Shown in pieces: positions 32,665-41,983 of a stretch of DNA of 64,000 nucleotides. The stretch comes from Pseudomonas sp. PD9R (GTDB taxonomy: Bacteria; Pseudomonadota; Gammaproteobacteria; Pseudomonadales; Pseudomonadaceae): positions 1 to 64,000 of the forward strand of contig NZ_JAHTMR010000023.1 of assembly GCF_019200975.1 (NCBI RefSeq), in the 5' to 3' direction. The notes beneath the pieces are model-generated. The model saw nothing but the letters and a program-made list of their open reading frames with translations, was not told where the DNA came from and did not search any database. The translations under genes and the position numbers were made by a program. Numbering within the stretch: the first letter of the stretch is position 1; every line of letters begins with the position of its first letter.

Positions 32665-33393
32665 ATGAGCCAAATCACCGTACGTTCCGTTGCCTATCAA
32701 ATCGACGGCCAGTCCTACGAAAGCCGTCTGGCCTTCGATGCCGACCATAAAGGCCCGCGTCCGGGTTTGTTGATGGCGCCCAACTGGATGGGTGTCAGCG
32801 CGGGTGCCGAGGAGATCGCCAAGTCGGTGGCAGCCAAGGGCTACGTCGTGTTGATCGCCGACCTCTACGGGCAATCGGTTCGTCCACAGAACAACGATGA
32901 AGCCGGCGCAGCAATGATGCCGTTGAAGAATGACCGCCCGTTGCTGCGCAAGCGCATGCAAGTGGCGTTTGAGCAACTGCAAAGCCAAGGCGAAGTGGCG
33001 GTTGATACCAACAAGCTGGCGACATTCGGTTTCTGTTTCGGTGGTTGCTGCGCGCTGGAGTTCGCTCGTACCGGTGCACCGTTGAAGGCGGCTGTGTCGT
33101 TCCACGGCACACTCGATACACCGAATCCGGCCGATGCGAAAAACATCAAAGGCTCGGTGCTGGTGCTGCACGGCGCCTCCGATCCGTTGGTGCCGAAAGA
33201 GCAACTGCCGGCGTTCGAAGATGAGATGAATGTGGCGGGTGTGGATTGGCAATTGCTGAGCTACGGCGGTGCGTTCCACTCGTTCACGGATCCGCATGCG
33301 AACGTGCCGGGCATGATGATGTACGACGCGAAGGTGGCTGCGCGGGCGTTTACGTCGATGCATAACTTGCTGGATGAAGTGTTCAAGGGCTGA
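32665..33393 (+). CDS. Dienelactone hydrolase family protein
   Basis: 242 residues, alpha/beta hydrolase of the dienelactone hydrolase type. The catalytic triad is visible: Cys nucleophile in GFCFGGCC (about 119), Asp in LHGASDPLVP (about 172) and His in GGAFHSFTDPHA (about 204). The classical enzyme opens dienelactone in chlorocatechol breakdown, but no other aromatic-degradation gene is near, so the real substrate is unknown. AGGAG 6 bp before ATG 32665 fixes the start. In pseudomonads it commonly follows htpG. Confidence 0.92.
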   Translation: MSQITVRSVAYQIDGQSYESRLAFDADHKGPRPGLLMAPNWMGVSAGAEEIAKSVAAKGYVVLIADLYGQSVRPQNNDEAGAAMMPLKNDRPLLRKRMQVAFEQLQSQGEVAVDTNKLATFGFCFGGCCALEFARTGAPLKAAVSFHGTLDTPNPADAKNIKGSVLVLHGASDPLVPKEQLPAFEDEMNVAGVDWQLLSYGGAFHSFTDPHANVPGMMMYDAKVAARAFTSMHNLLDEVFKG

Positions 33394-33401
33394 TTGTCCT
33401 C

Positions 33402-33503
33402 AAGATCAAAAGATCGCAGCCTCGTTGCACTCGACAGCTCCTACAGAAAAATGCGTTTCCCTGTAGGCGCTGTCGAGTGCAACGAGGCTGCGATCTTTTG
33501 ATT
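33402..33503. repeat. REPIN variant with an extended CGTTGCACTCGA core
   Basis: Arms at 33402-33436 and 33461-33503. Both carry the same longer insert (GCAGCCTCGTTGCACTCGAC and its complement) in place of GCAGCCTGCGGC, so the two arms changed together and the stem is still paired. Confidence 0.88.
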
Positions 33504-33509
33504 TCTGCC

Positions 33510-34370
33510 CTAAGGCAATTCAATCCGCTCGCTTTCCCCCGGCACCGTCGGCCAATCCCCGGCCGCCCAGCGCCGGCGGGCTTCATCGATTGCTGCCGGA
33601 TCGCTTGCCACAAAATTCCAGTTGATCCGTCGCGGGCCATCCAGTGCTGCGCCGCCAAACAGCACGGCATGACAATCGCTGTCGGCGAACAAGGTCATTT
33701 CCTTCCCGGCCGGCAGTACCACCAGTGAATGTGGCTCTATCGACTCACCATCCAGTTGCACCTCGCCGCTCAAGACGTACAACGCCCGTTCTTCATGTTC
33801 GGTGGGAATCAGCAAGGTCGTTGCCGTTTGCAGGTTCAATTCCGCGTACAACGTAGGCGAAAGCACTGGCACTGGCGATTTGAGGCAAAAGCCGGACCCG
33901 GCAATCATCCGGATCTTCACTCCAAGGTTTTCGCTGACTGGCAACGTGCTCGCAGGATGGTGGCTGTAGTGTCCTGGACTTTGCTCATGTTCTTTGGGTG
34001 ACGCCAGCCAGATCTGCAAACCATGCATTGTGAAACCGCTTTCTTTAAGCGCTTCTGGCGTGCGCTCGACGTGGGCAATTGCGCTGCCGGCGGTCATCCA
34101 GCTGACGTCACCGGTGTTTACCACCTGATCGGAGCCGAGGCTGTCCTTGTGCTGGATCTGCCCCTGGAACAGATAAGTCAAGGTCGAAAGACCGATGTGC
34201 GGATGTTGGCGAATATTCATGCCTTTGCCCGCCGGATAGCGGGTTTCCAGCATGTGATCGAAAAACACGAATGGCCCGACGCTGCGGCATTTGGCTGACG
34301 GCAACGGGCGAAGAATCGGCTGGCCTTCGACATCTTCGGCGCGGGGGCGAATCACGAGCGGAGTGTTCAT
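33510..34370 (-). CDS. Pirin family protein
   Basis: 286 residues with two cupin domains. The N-terminal cupin carries the pirin metal ligands: HPHIGLSTLTYLFQG (two His, about 58 and 60) and GSAIAHVERTPE (His and Glu, about 103 and 105). Bacterial pirins bind iron and some act as quercetinases or regulate dehydrogenases; the role here is open. ATG 34370 (MNTPLVIRPRAEDVEG) fits family starts. It is in the same direction as the OsmC gene but separated by about 60 bp. Confidence 0.92.
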   Translation of the reverse strand: MNTPLVIRPRAEDVEGQPILRPLPSAKCRSVGPFVFFDHMLETRYPAGKGMNIRQHPHIGLSTLTYLFQGQIQHKDSLGSDQVVNTGDVSWMTAGSAIAHVERTPEALKESGFTMHGLQIWLASPKEHEQSPGHYSHHPASTLPVSENLGVKIRMIAGSGFCLKSPVPVLSPTLYAELNLQTATTLLIPTEHEERALYVLSGEVQLDGESIEPHSLVVLPAGKEMTLFADSDCHAVLFGGAALDGPRRINWNFVASDPAAIDEARRRWAAGDWPTVPGESERIELP

Positions 34371-34432
34371 GGTGCATTCCAGGCTGAGCGGGTGATGCGT
34401 TCGAGCATAACCCGCCTGCGTAAGCCTTGCCG

Positions 34433-34849
34433 CTATTGGCTGAAGGCGCCTTCGGACAAATGGGTTTCGATGCTGACTTCGCTGGTGGTCATCAATTTGT
34501 GGATGGGGCAACGGTCGGCCACGCGATGCAACTCGTCACGCTGGGCATCGGTGAGTACGCCCTTGAGGGTGAGTTTAACGTGCAGTGCGTACTTACCTTT
34601 CTGTTCCTGGCTGTTGTCGCGTTTAACCTCGACGCCCACGCCGGTCAGCGGGATGTCTTTCTTCTTCGCATACATCTTCAGGGTAAGCGCTTTGCAGGCA
34701 CCCAGTGCAGCGTCGAAATAGTCGTGAGGTTCTGGCGCGCTGCCTTCGCCGCCAGCAGAGATCGGGGCGTCGGCAAATAATTCATGGTCATCGATCTGGA
34801 CGGTGTGACGAAGACCTTCGGCGGAAACGGTGTTGACGGTAACAGTCAT
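34433..34849 (-). CDS. OsmC family peroxiredoxin-like protein
   Basis: 138 residues. OsmC/Ohr proteins are dimeric thiol peroxidases that reduce organic hydroperoxides. The two conserved Cys are present in ALGACKALTL (about 52) and DRCPIHKLM (about 118), the second in the typical CP.H context of the OsmC/YhfA subgroup. The start is ATG 34849 (MTVTVNTVSAEGL). It is cytoplasmic and monocistronic, divergent from the chemoreceptor gene. Confidence 0.92.
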   Translation of the reverse strand: MTVTVNTVSAEGLRHTVQIDDHELFADAPISAGGEGSAPEPHDYFDAALGACKALTLKMYAKKKDIPLTGVGVEVKRDNSQEQKGKYALHVKLTLKGVLTDAQRDELHRVADRCPIHKLMTTSEVSIETHLSEGAFSQ

Positions 34850-35037
34850 GGGAAACCTCGCAGGCAGCAGGAAAAATCGTTCGGTCAAAAAAGACCTTGA
34901 AGGTATAGAGCATTGCGCCGGTTGCGCGTTCCACCTTTGTGTCTCGTAGCGTTTTAATATCATTTTTTCGTCTTACAATCCCCAAGGAGAACCCGCTGCA
35001 GGGTAGATGCAGCTTTTTGTTGGAAGGAACCGAGCAC

Positions 35038-36663
35038 ATGAGTATCAGAAGTCTGAATATCGCGCCGCGTGCGAGCCTGGGTTTTGGCCTGCTGGCATTG
35101 ATGGTGTTTGCTCTGGGGGCATTCGCCCTGCTGCAAATGTCGAACATGCGTGCCCAGGCCGATCAGGTTGATGACAACTGGCTGCCCAGTGTCATGGCGG
35201 TTGGGGAAATGAATCAGGACATGTTGCGGTTGCGGGCCCTGACCATGCGCCTGCTGATCAATCGCGACTCACAGGCGCAGGCGCAAAACGTCAGCAAACT
35301 CAACGAGCTCAAAAGCGTCCTTGGTGACGCTCAGCACCGTTACGACGCGCTGATCGTGTTGCCCGAGGAACGCGTGCTGTTCGATCGTTTCAAGGCCCAG
35401 GAGCAGCAGTACCTGCAATTGCAGAGTCAGGTCATGACGTCGGCCACCCAAGGACGGGTGGATGAGGCGGCTGCCGTTCTGAATGGCGAGATGAACCCCT
35501 TGGCCGATGAGATCACCGTGACCCTCAAGGCGTTGGTCGAGCTGAATAAGCACAACGCCAACCTGGCGACCGAGGCGGGCCGGCAGGTGTTCAACCAGTC
35601 ACGAGTCTGGGTTGGAGTCATGGTCGGTTTGACGGCGCTGATTACCATCGGCCTGGCGCTATTGCTGACCCGCAGCATCGTGGTGCCGCTGTCGCAATCG
35701 CTGAGCGTGGCGGAGGTGGTCGCGGGTGGCGATCTGACCGGCGTTATCAACATCACCGGCAGCGATGAGCCGGCGCGGCTGTTGCACGCGCTCAAGAGCA
35801 TGCAGCAGAGTCTGCGCGAAACCATTCAACGCATTTCCGACTCGTCCAGCCAATTGGCTTCAGCCTCGGAAGAACTCAGTTGCGTGACCGAAGACGCGAC
35901 GCGTGGTTTGCATCAGCAGAGCATGGAAATCGATCAGGCGGCCACGGCGGTCAATCAGATGACGGCGGCAGTGGAGGAAGTGGCAAGCAATGCCGTGGCC
36001 ACGTCCGAAGCGTCGCGCGAATCTGACCGCATCGCCCAGCATGGTCGCGAGCAAGTACATCAGACCGTTCTTTCCATTGAGTCGCTGGCCGATGATGTCA
36101 CCGCCAATGCCTCGCAGGTCGAAGACCTGGCGCAAAAGGTGTATGGCATCAGCAAGGTGCTGGACGTGATCCGCTCGATTGCCGAGCAGACCAATCTGCT
36201 GGCGTTGAATGCCGCCATTGAAGCAGCAAGAGCCGGGGATGCCGGCCGCGGGTTTGCGGTGGTAGCCGATGAAGTGCGCGCCCTGGCATACCGGACTCAG
36301 CAGTCGACCCGGGAAATCGAACAGATGATTGCGGGCATCCAGCAGGGCACCGATTCGGCGGTCAGCTCGATGCAGCAGAGCAACACACGGGCCCGTTCGA
36401 CTCTGGAAGTGGCGAAGGCCGCAGGTATTGCACTGGAGGACATCGCGTCTGCGTTCACCTTGATCAACGAGCGCAACACGGTGATCGCCAGTGCCTCCGA
36501 GGAGCAGGCGGCGGTAGCGCGGGAAGTGGATCGCAACCTGACCAATATCCGTGACCTGGCGTTGCAAAGCTCGGCCGGGGCGAATCAGACCAGTGCGGCG
36601 AGTCAGGAATTGTCGCGGTTGGCGGTGGACCTGAACACGCTGGTGGCGCGCTTCTCGGTCTGA
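35038..36663 (+). CDS. Methyl-accepting chemotaxis protein with a four-helix-bundle sensor
   Basis: 541 residues. Layout: transmembrane helix 1 (about 12-36), periplasmic four-helix-bundle ligand domain (about 37-190), transmembrane helix 2 (about 191-214), HAMP (about 215-268) and a cytoplasmic signalling domain. The CheA/CheW-binding hairpin tip is intact: IAEQTNLLALNAAIEAARAG near 381-400. The sensor region is a TarH/4HB_MCP-type bundle whose ligand cannot be read. There is no C-terminal CheR/CheB pentapeptide. AAGGA lies before ATG 35038. It is a stand-alone gene ending in a REPIN. Confidence 0.95.
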   Translation: MSIRSLNIAPRASLGFGLLALMVFALGAFALLQMSNMRAQADQVDDNWLPSVMAVGEMNQDMLRLRALTMRLLINRDSQAQAQNVSKLNELKSVLGDAQHRYDALIVLPEERVLFDRFKAQEQQYLQLQSQVMTSATQGRVDEAAAVLNGEMNPLADEITVTLKALVELNKHNANLATEAGRQVFNQSRVWVGVMVGLTALITIGLALLLTRSIVVPLSQSLSVAEVVAGGDLTGVINITGSDEPARLLHALKSMQQSLRETIQRISDSSSQLASASEELSCVTEDATRGLHQQSMEIDQAATAVNQMTAAVEEVASNAVATSEASRESDRIAQHGREQVHQTVLSIESLADDVTANASQVEDLAQKVYGISKVLDVIRSIAEQTNLLALNAAIEAARAGDAGRGFAVVADEVRALAYRTQQSTREIEQMIAGIQQGTDSAVSSMQQSNTRARSTLEVAKAAGIALEDIASAFTLINERNTVIASASEEQAAVAREVDRNLTNIRDLALQSSAGANQTSAASQELSRLAVDLNTLVARFSV

Positions 36664-36680
36664 TTGACGATTTTCAGTTT

Positions 36681-36750
36681 TAAGATCAAAAGATCGCAGC
36701 CTACGGCAGCTCCTACATGAGGTGCTGCTGCAGGCTGCGATCTTTTGATG
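36681..36750. repeat. REPIN, GATCGCAGCCTACGG family
   Basis: Inverted arms 36681-36718 and 36719-36750 with almost no loop, between the convergent chemoreceptor and DUF3108 genes. Confidence 0.88.
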
Positions 36751-36751
36751 C

Positions 36752-36783
36752 AAAAAAAGCCCCGCAATTGCGGGGCTTCTTCG
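36752..36783. terminator. Terminator between the chemoreceptor and DUF3108 genes
   Basis: AAGCCCCGCAATTGCGGGGCTT, a perfect palindromic stem. It is followed by T-rich sequence on the minus strand and TCTTCG on the plus strand; it mainly serves the DUF3108/purN side. Confidence 0.88.
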
Positions 36784-36792
36784 TGTTGCAGA

Positions 36793-37506
36793 TCAGCTGC
36801 CTTTAACGGCTTTGCCGTTGACCTTGCCGTCAAGGAGCATGATGTTGTACTCCTTGCCGTCGTTTTCGACCTGTTGCAGACGGACCAGCAGATAATCCCA
36901 ATCCTTGGCGAACCACAGCACAGTGGTGCGCTTGCTTTGTGTCGGGTCGCGCACGCGCTCGACCTTGATCGCGTCGATCTGGCCAGCCTTGGTGTCGACT
37001 TTTTCGGAGCCCAGCACACGGAAGTCGTAGGTATCGACTTCGCCATCATCGACGACCTGATAGCTCATGCTTTTCTTGCCGGCGGCGACATCATGCTGGA
37101 GCGCCAGTTGATAGGTGGATTTGTCGACCATGCCGCGATTGAGCGGGATATTGACTGCATCGCCGCGGTCGGTGCCGGTGACCTTTTTGGCGGCCCAGTC
37201 GAAGTCCAGATCAGCCTTCTTGGCTTTGCCCAGACCACCCCGTTCGAAGTGATAGGACTGTGGCAGCAGAGTGTCTTTGTCGACGGTCAGGGTGCTTTCT
37301 TCAGTGAGGCTGGCGATCATCATCGAAGCCTTGAAGCTGAGCTTCCAGACACCGTTCGCTTCCTTGGTCAGGCTGCGTTCGGCGGTGCCGCTCATGGGCA
37401 ATTGCTTCCAGTCGGCGGTGTAGCTGGCGGAGAACGGTTGAAGGTCCGCGGCCTGCGCGAATGGCAAGGCGAGCAGAGCGCAAGCGAAGAGCAGGGCACG
37501 ACGCAT
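36793..37506 (-). CDS. DUF3108 exported protein
   Basis: 237 residues with a signal peptide (1-19, cut after PFAQA). The mature protein is beta-rich and matches the DUF3108 family: LQPFSASYTADWKQLPMSG (about 22-40) and LWFAKDWDYLLVRLQQVENDG (about 196-216, described in two parts). It is likely periplasmic; function unknown. In pseudomonads it follows purM-purN in the same direction, as here, with only 8 bp between the purN stop and its start context, so it is probably the last gene of the purine operon. Confidence 0.9.
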   Translation of the reverse strand: MRRALLFACALLALPFAQAADLQPFSASYTADWKQLPMSGTAERSLTKEANGVWKLSFKASMMIASLTEESTLTVDKDTLLPQSYHFERGGLGKAKKADLDFDWAAKKVTGTDRGDAVNIPLNRGMVDKSTYQLALQHDVAAGKKSMSYQVVDDGEVDTYDFRVLGSEKVDTKAGQIDAIKVERVRDPTQSKRTTVLWFAKDWDYLLVRLQQVENDGKEYNIMLLDGKVNGKAVKGS

Positions 37507-37514
37507 AAAATCTC

Positions 37515-38165
37515 CTAGGTTCGAATCAAGTGGCCGCTGGCCGCGAGTAACTGTCCATCCAGTAAAGCACCTTGATCACCGAGTGATAACCGGCCTTCGG
37601 CAAACCAGCGTACGGCCATCGGGTAGATCAGGTGTTCCTGAACATGGACCCGCTGCGCCAGACTCTGCGGCGAGTCGTGCAACTCTACCGGTATTACTGC
37701 CTGTACGACCAGTGGTCCGCCATCGAGTTCCTCGGTGACGAAGTGCACGGAGCAGCCGTGTTCGGCGTCGCCGGCCTCCAGCGCCCGCTGATGAGTGTGT
37801 AACCCTTTGTATTTGGGCAGCAGCGAGGGATGGATGTTGAGCAGGCGGCCCTGGTAATGACGCACGAAGTCAGCGCTGAGAATGCGCATGAAACCGGCCA
37901 ATACCACGAGTTTGGGGTTGAAAGCGTCGATCAGTTCGATCAGCGCGGCATCGAAAGCCTCGCGGCCTTCGAAAGCCTTGTGATCCAGGGAGCGGGTGTC
38001 GATACCCGCGTCCCTGGCGCGTTGCAGGCCGTAGGCATCGGCGCGGTTGGAAATCACCGCAGCGATGCGGACCGGGCTGTCGCCGGTCCGCGTGCTGTCG
38101 ATCAAGGCCTGCAAGTTACTGCCGGTGCCGGACAGCAGCACCACGACATCACAGGTCTTAGGCAT
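37515..38165 (-). CDS. purN: Phosphoribosylglycinamide formyltransferase
   Basis: 216 residues. It transfers a formyl group from 10-formyl-THF to GAR in purine synthesis. Family residues: VVLLSGTGSNLQALID (about 6-21) for GAR phosphate binding, the catalytic NIHPSLLPKYKGLHTHQRAL (Asn-His pair about 106-108) and HFVTEELDGGPLVVQA with the catalytic Asp (about 145). The start codon overlaps the purM stop (TGATG), so translation is coupled and equal amounts are likely. Confidence 0.97.
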   Translation of the reverse strand: MPKTCDVVVLLSGTGSNLQALIDSTRTGDSPVRIAAVISNRADAYGLQRARDAGIDTRSLDHKAFEGREAFDAALIELIDAFNPKLVVLAGFMRILSADFVRHYQGRLLNIHPSLLPKYKGLHTHQRALEAGDAEHGCSVHFVTEELDGGPLVVQAVIPVELHDSPQSLAQRVHVQEHLIYPMAVRWFAEGRLSLGDQGALLDGQLLAASGHLIRT

Positions 38166-39223
38166 CAGTGAGCCTTGAGGTTCTTCAGTTCGACCTGAGC
38201 CGCGCCTTCGGCTGCGGTGGAGATCTGACCGATGACCCAAGGCTGCTCGCCGGCTTCGCGCAGAACGTTAAGGGCAGTTTCCACGTGCTCTTGAGCAACG
38301 CAGATGACCATGCCTACGCCGCAGTTCAGGACGCGGTGCATTTCGTTCTCGTCGACGTTGCCTTTCTCTTGCAGCCAGTCGAACACCGCCGGGCGGGTCC
38401 AGCTCGCGACGTCAACCACGGCTTGAGCGCCTTTTGGCAGAACGCGCGGGATGTTGTCCAGCAGGCCGCCACCAGTGATGTGCGCCATGGCTTTGACCGC
38501 GCCGGTTTCCTTGATCAGCTTGAGCAGTGGCTTCACATAGATGCGGGTTGGAGCCATCAGCAGGTCGGTCAGCAGTTTGCCGTCGAGCTGGGTGTTTTCG
38601 ATGTCGGCACCGGACACTTCGATGATCTTGCGGATCAGCGAGTAGCCGTTGGAGTGCGGACCGGAAGACGGCAGGGCGAGCAGGGCATCGCCGGCAGCCA
38701 CTTTGGAGCCGTCGATGATTTCCGATTTTTCCACGACGCCAACGCAGAAGCCGGCCAGGTCGTAGTCTTCGCCTTCGTACATGCCAGGCATTTCAGCGGT
38801 TTCGCCGCCGACCAGGGAGCAGCCGGACAGTTCACAGCCAGCGCCGATGCCGGTCACGACCTGGGTCGCGGTTTCGACGTTCAGTTTGCCGGTGGCGTAG
38901 TAGTCGAGGAAGAACAGCGGCTCGGCGCCACACACCACCAGGTCGTTGACGCACATGGCAACCAGGTCGATGCCGATGCTGTCGTGCTTGTTCAGGTTCA
39001 GTGCCAGGCGCAGCTTGGTGCCGACGCCGTCAGTACCGGAGACCAGCACAGGCTGCTTGTAGCCGGCCGGGATTTCGCAGAGGGCGCCAAAACCGCCCAG
39101 GCCGCCCATGACTTCCGGGCGCGCAGTGCGCTTGGCGACGCTCTTGATGCGTTCGACCAATGCTTCACCGGCGTCGATGTCTACACCGGCGTCCTTGTAG
39201 CTCAGGGAGGGTTGCTTGCTCAT
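38165..39223 (-). CDS. purM: Phosphoribosylformylglycinamidine cyclo-ligase
   Basis: 352 residues. It closes the imidazole ring of AIR using ATP. Motifs: the SYKDAGVDIDAGEALVERIK start (about 8-27), the GGFGAL.EIP segment (about 44), DGVGTKLRLAL (about 63), CVNDLVVCGAEPLFFLDYYA (about 88), GGETAEMPGMY (about 142) and HITGGGLLDNIPRVLP (about 246). The start at 39223 gives MSKQPSLSYKDAG; an open extension upstream to 39445 is not family-like. First gene of purM-purN-DUF3108. Confidence 0.97.
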   Translation of the reverse strand: MSKQPSLSYKDAGVDIDAGEALVERIKSVAKRTARPEVMGGLGGFGALCEIPAGYKQPVLVSGTDGVGTKLRLALNLNKHDSIGIDLVAMCVNDLVVCGAEPLFFLDYYATGKLNVETATQVVTGIGAGCELSGCSLVGGETAEMPGMYEGEDYDLAGFCVGVVEKSEIIDGSKVAAGDALLALPSSGPHSNGYSLIRKIIEVSGADIENTQLDGKLLTDLLMAPTRIYVKPLLKLIKETGAVKAMAHITGGGLLDNIPRVLPKGAQAVVDVASWTRPAVFDWLQEKGNVDENEMHRVLNCGVGMVICVAQEHVETALNVLREAGEQPWVIGQISTAAEGAAQVELKNLKAH

Positions 39224-39607
39224 GATCCAGGCCTTTAGGGGGGATTTCTGGGTAACGACCGAGTTCAGCGGGACCGCCGAAATCGACGTGGGCGATTGCC
39301 TCACGCGAAATTCGTAGGTGCCCGGCTGTTGCCGGTCTGCGAAGGCGCGCGATTTTATCAGGCTTGAAGGGCAGCGGCCATCCTCAGGCCGACGGCAGGG
39401 GCATATCCGCCTAAAAAAACCGTATTTGGCCTGTGTTGATGGCATCCTGCTCGCCTGTGCAGGGTATCGCCATTAAGCGTCTATCGTTATGACAGTGCGA
39501 AAACTTACTCAGGACGTGTGAATGTTTTGCGCCGGGCGATGGTCACAGCCTTGCTCGATCGTCTTCATGCGGTCTGTTCCAGCCGCTCTTGTCGTCAGGA
39601 ATCTTCC
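39224..39607. other. 384-bp divergent region purM / DUF2066
   Basis: I see no gene. It should hold both promoters, but no pair of boxes stands out clearly. There is no REPIN or terminator in it. Confidence 0.5.
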
Positions 39608-40675
39608 ATGCGTTTTTGTAAATTCTTGTTTGTGGGCTGTTTGTCATTGGTCAGTCTGGCCAGCCATGCCGAAACCGTCAAAGGCCTTTATCAAGTGCGT
39701 GAGCCTGTCAGCAGCCAGACGCAGGAGGAGCGCGATCAAGCGACCCAGCGTGCGCTGGATACGCTGGTGTTACGCCTGACGGGCGATCCCAAGGCGCCGC
39801 AAAATCCGGGACTGGCCGCCATTCGCAAAGACCCGCAACAAATCATCAGCCAGTACGGATTTGATGCCGGGCCGCCGGAAGTGCTGAAAGTCGATTTCGA
39901 CCCGACGTCCACCGAGCAGGCGTTGCGTCGTGCCGGACTGGCCATGTGGGGCGCCAATCGGCCGTCGATCCTGGGCTGGTGGTTGAACGACTCTACCGAA
40001 GGTTCAAGCCTGGTGGGCGATGGCCAGGCCAGTGCTACAGCGTTGCGTCGTGCCGCTCAACACCGTGGAATGCCGCTGCGTCTGCCGCTGGCAGACCTCG
40101 GCGAACAGGGCATCGCCACTGCGCCGAATATTGAAAGTGCCGACCCGGCACCGCTGCGTGCCGCATCGGAACGTTACAATGCCGACGCTGTGCTGGCGGT
40201 GCATGCCCGTGAAGAGGGTGGCCAGTGGCAAGCCAAGTGGCGGTTGTGGTTGGGCGATCAGAAAGAAGCCGGCAGCGTGCAGGGCGCCGATCAGGCTGCC
40301 GTGGCTGACGCAGTAATGCTGGCGGTCAACGAGCGACTGGCACCGCGATTCGTCGCCAAGCCAGGGGCTTCGTCGGCGCAGTTGCTCGAAGTGCAAGGCA
40401 TGAATCTTGAGCGTTACGCGACGCTCGGGCGTTTGCTGGAGCCGTTTAGCGGGCGTCCGCAAAGTGTCGATGGCGACCGGATCGTGTATCGGGTCAATGG
40501 CAGCACCGATCAATTGCGTGCGCAGTTGTCGCTGGCGAAGTTGCAGGAGGTAGCGGCGGCGCCAAGCCCAGCCCCGGCGGCACCGGTTCAGCCAGCGGTC
40601 GACGGTTCGACCCCGGCCGTAACGCCAGCTCCGGCAGCTCCGGCAGCGACACCGCAGTTGCATTTCCGCTGGTAG
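39608..40675 (+). CDS. DUF2066 exported protein
   Basis: 355 residues: signal peptide (1-18, cut after SLASHA), a folded DUF2066 domain (about 20-310) and a low-complexity Ala/Pro tail (about 315-350) ending in HFRW. Segments such as GLYQVREPVSSQTQEERDQA (about 22-41) and WGANRPSILGWWLND (about 110-124) are family-typical. It is presumably periplasmic; function unknown. ATG 39608 has AGGA 6 bp upstream and begins a proper signal peptide, so I prefer it over an in-frame upstream GTG. In pseudomonads it sits between purM and hda, as here. Confidence 0.9.
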   Translation: MRFCKFLFVGCLSLVSLASHAETVKGLYQVREPVSSQTQEERDQATQRALDTLVLRLTGDPKAPQNPGLAAIRKDPQQIISQYGFDAGPPEVLKVDFDPTSTEQALRRAGLAMWGANRPSILGWWLNDSTEGSSLVGDGQASATALRRAAQHRGMPLRLPLADLGEQGIATAPNIESADPAPLRAASERYNADAVLAVHAREEGGQWQAKWRLWLGDQKEAGSVQGADQAAVADAVMLAVNERLAPRFVAKPGASSAQLLEVQGMNLERYATLGRLLEPFSGRPQSVDGDRIVYRVNGSTDQLRAQLSLAKLQEVAAAPSPAPAAPVQPAVDGSTPAVTPAPAAPAATPQLHFRW

Positions 40676-40712
40676 GTTTTTCTTTCTTTATATAGAAGCA
40701 ATGGAGTGGTTC

Positions 40713-41786
40713 ATGGCCGATTCGCGGCGTTGGTTCTGGTTGGGTGGAGTGGTCCTGCTCTGCGCGTTTGTCTGGCTGTTACACCCGATACTCACGCCGT
40801 TTTTGGTGGCGTTGCTATTGGCTTATCTGTTTGACCCGCTGGTGGATCGGCTGGAGAAAGTCGGGCTGTCACGGACCTGGGGCGTGGTGGCGGTCTTCGC
40901 CTTGTTCACTTTGATTTTCACCACGCTATTGCTGGTGTTGGTGCCGTTGCTCGCCAAGCAACTGTTTCGTTTGTATGAATTGATGCCGCAGATGCTTGAT
41001 TGGCTGCAGCACACCGCGCTGCCGTGGGCGCAATCGAAATTTGGTTTGTCTGAGGGTTTCTGGAAATTCGACAAACTCAAGGCGGCGATCAGCGAGCACA
41101 TGGGGCAGACCACCGACATTGTCAGCGTGGTATTGAGCCAGGCAACGGCTTCAGGGCTGGCGTTGATTGGCTGGCTGGCGAATCTGGTGTTAATCCCGGT
41201 GGTGAGTTTTTATCTGCTGCGGGATTGGGACCTGATGATGGCCAAGATTCGCAGCCTGCTTCCCCGTGATCGTGAAGAGCGTGTGGTGTCGCTCGCTGGT
41301 GAATGCCATGAGGTGCTCGGGGCGTTCGTTCGTGGGCAGTTGCTGGTGATGGTGGCGTTGGGCGTGATCTACGCGGCAGGCCTGATGCTGGTGGGGTTGG
41401 AGTTGGGGCTGTTGATCGGCCTGATTGCCGGTCTGGCGGCGATCGTGCCGTACATGGGGTTTGTGATTGGTATTGGCGCCGCATTAATAGCGGGCCTGTT
41501 CCAGTTTGGTGGTGACCTGTATCCCATGATCGGTATCGTTGCGGTGTTTATGGTGGGGCAGGCGCTGGAAGGCATGGTGCTGACGCCATTGCTGGTAGGT
41601 GACAGGATTGGTCTGCACCCGGTGGCAGTGATCTTCGCCATTCTCGCTGGTGGTGAGCTGTTCGGTTTTACCGGCGTTTTACTGGCGCTGCCGGTGGCGG
41701 CAGTGATTATGGTGCTTGTTCGCCATGTACATGATTTGTATAAGGATTCAGAAATGTACAGTGGTGTCGACGAGCCCGAGCTCTAG
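40713..41786 (+). CDS. AI-2E family transporter (PerM-like)
   Basis: 357 residues with about eight transmembrane helices arranged as the AI-2E exporter/PerM family: a helix pair near residues 10-50, one near 58-80, then a cytoplasmic/periplasmic helical region with the ALPWAQSKFGL segment and a C-terminal bundle (about 145-340). The GMVLTPLLVGDRIGLHPVAVIFAILAGG... region (about 290-310 onward) is the most conserved family part. Substrate unknown; some members move autoinducer-2 and others act as sodium(proton) antiporters. GGAG 6 bp before ATG 40713 decides this start over ATG 40701. Confidence 0.9.
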   Translation: MADSRRWFWLGGVVLLCAFVWLLHPILTPFLVALLLAYLFDPLVDRLEKVGLSRTWGVVAVFALFTLIFTTLLLVLVPLLAKQLFRLYELMPQMLDWLQHTALPWAQSKFGLSEGFWKFDKLKAAISEHMGQTTDIVSVVLSQATASGLALIGWLANLVLIPVVSFYLLRDWDLMMAKIRSLLPRDREERVVSLAGECHEVLGAFVRGQLLVMVALGVIYAAGLMLVGLELGLLIGLIAGLAAIVPYMGFVIGIGAALIAGLFQFGGDLYPMIGIVAVFMVGQALEGMVLTPLLVGDRIGLHPVAVIFAILAGGELFGFTGVLLALPVAAVIMVLVRHVHDLYKDSEMYSGVDEPEL

Positions 41787-41983
41787 ACCTTGTACCAGAC
41801 AGCCCGGATCGGCGCCGGGTTGTCGCCCGCGCCGCCAAAGAAACTGTCATAAAACCGGGGCGCCAACGCAAACCTTTGATTTTGCTTGTGGTCTGTCGCA
41901 TTGTGCGGTCGGCTTCACGGGTATAAACTTCGCAAACTTTACACAGAGGCCACTAACGGTTCCTTTGGAACTGTTCAGTCAGC

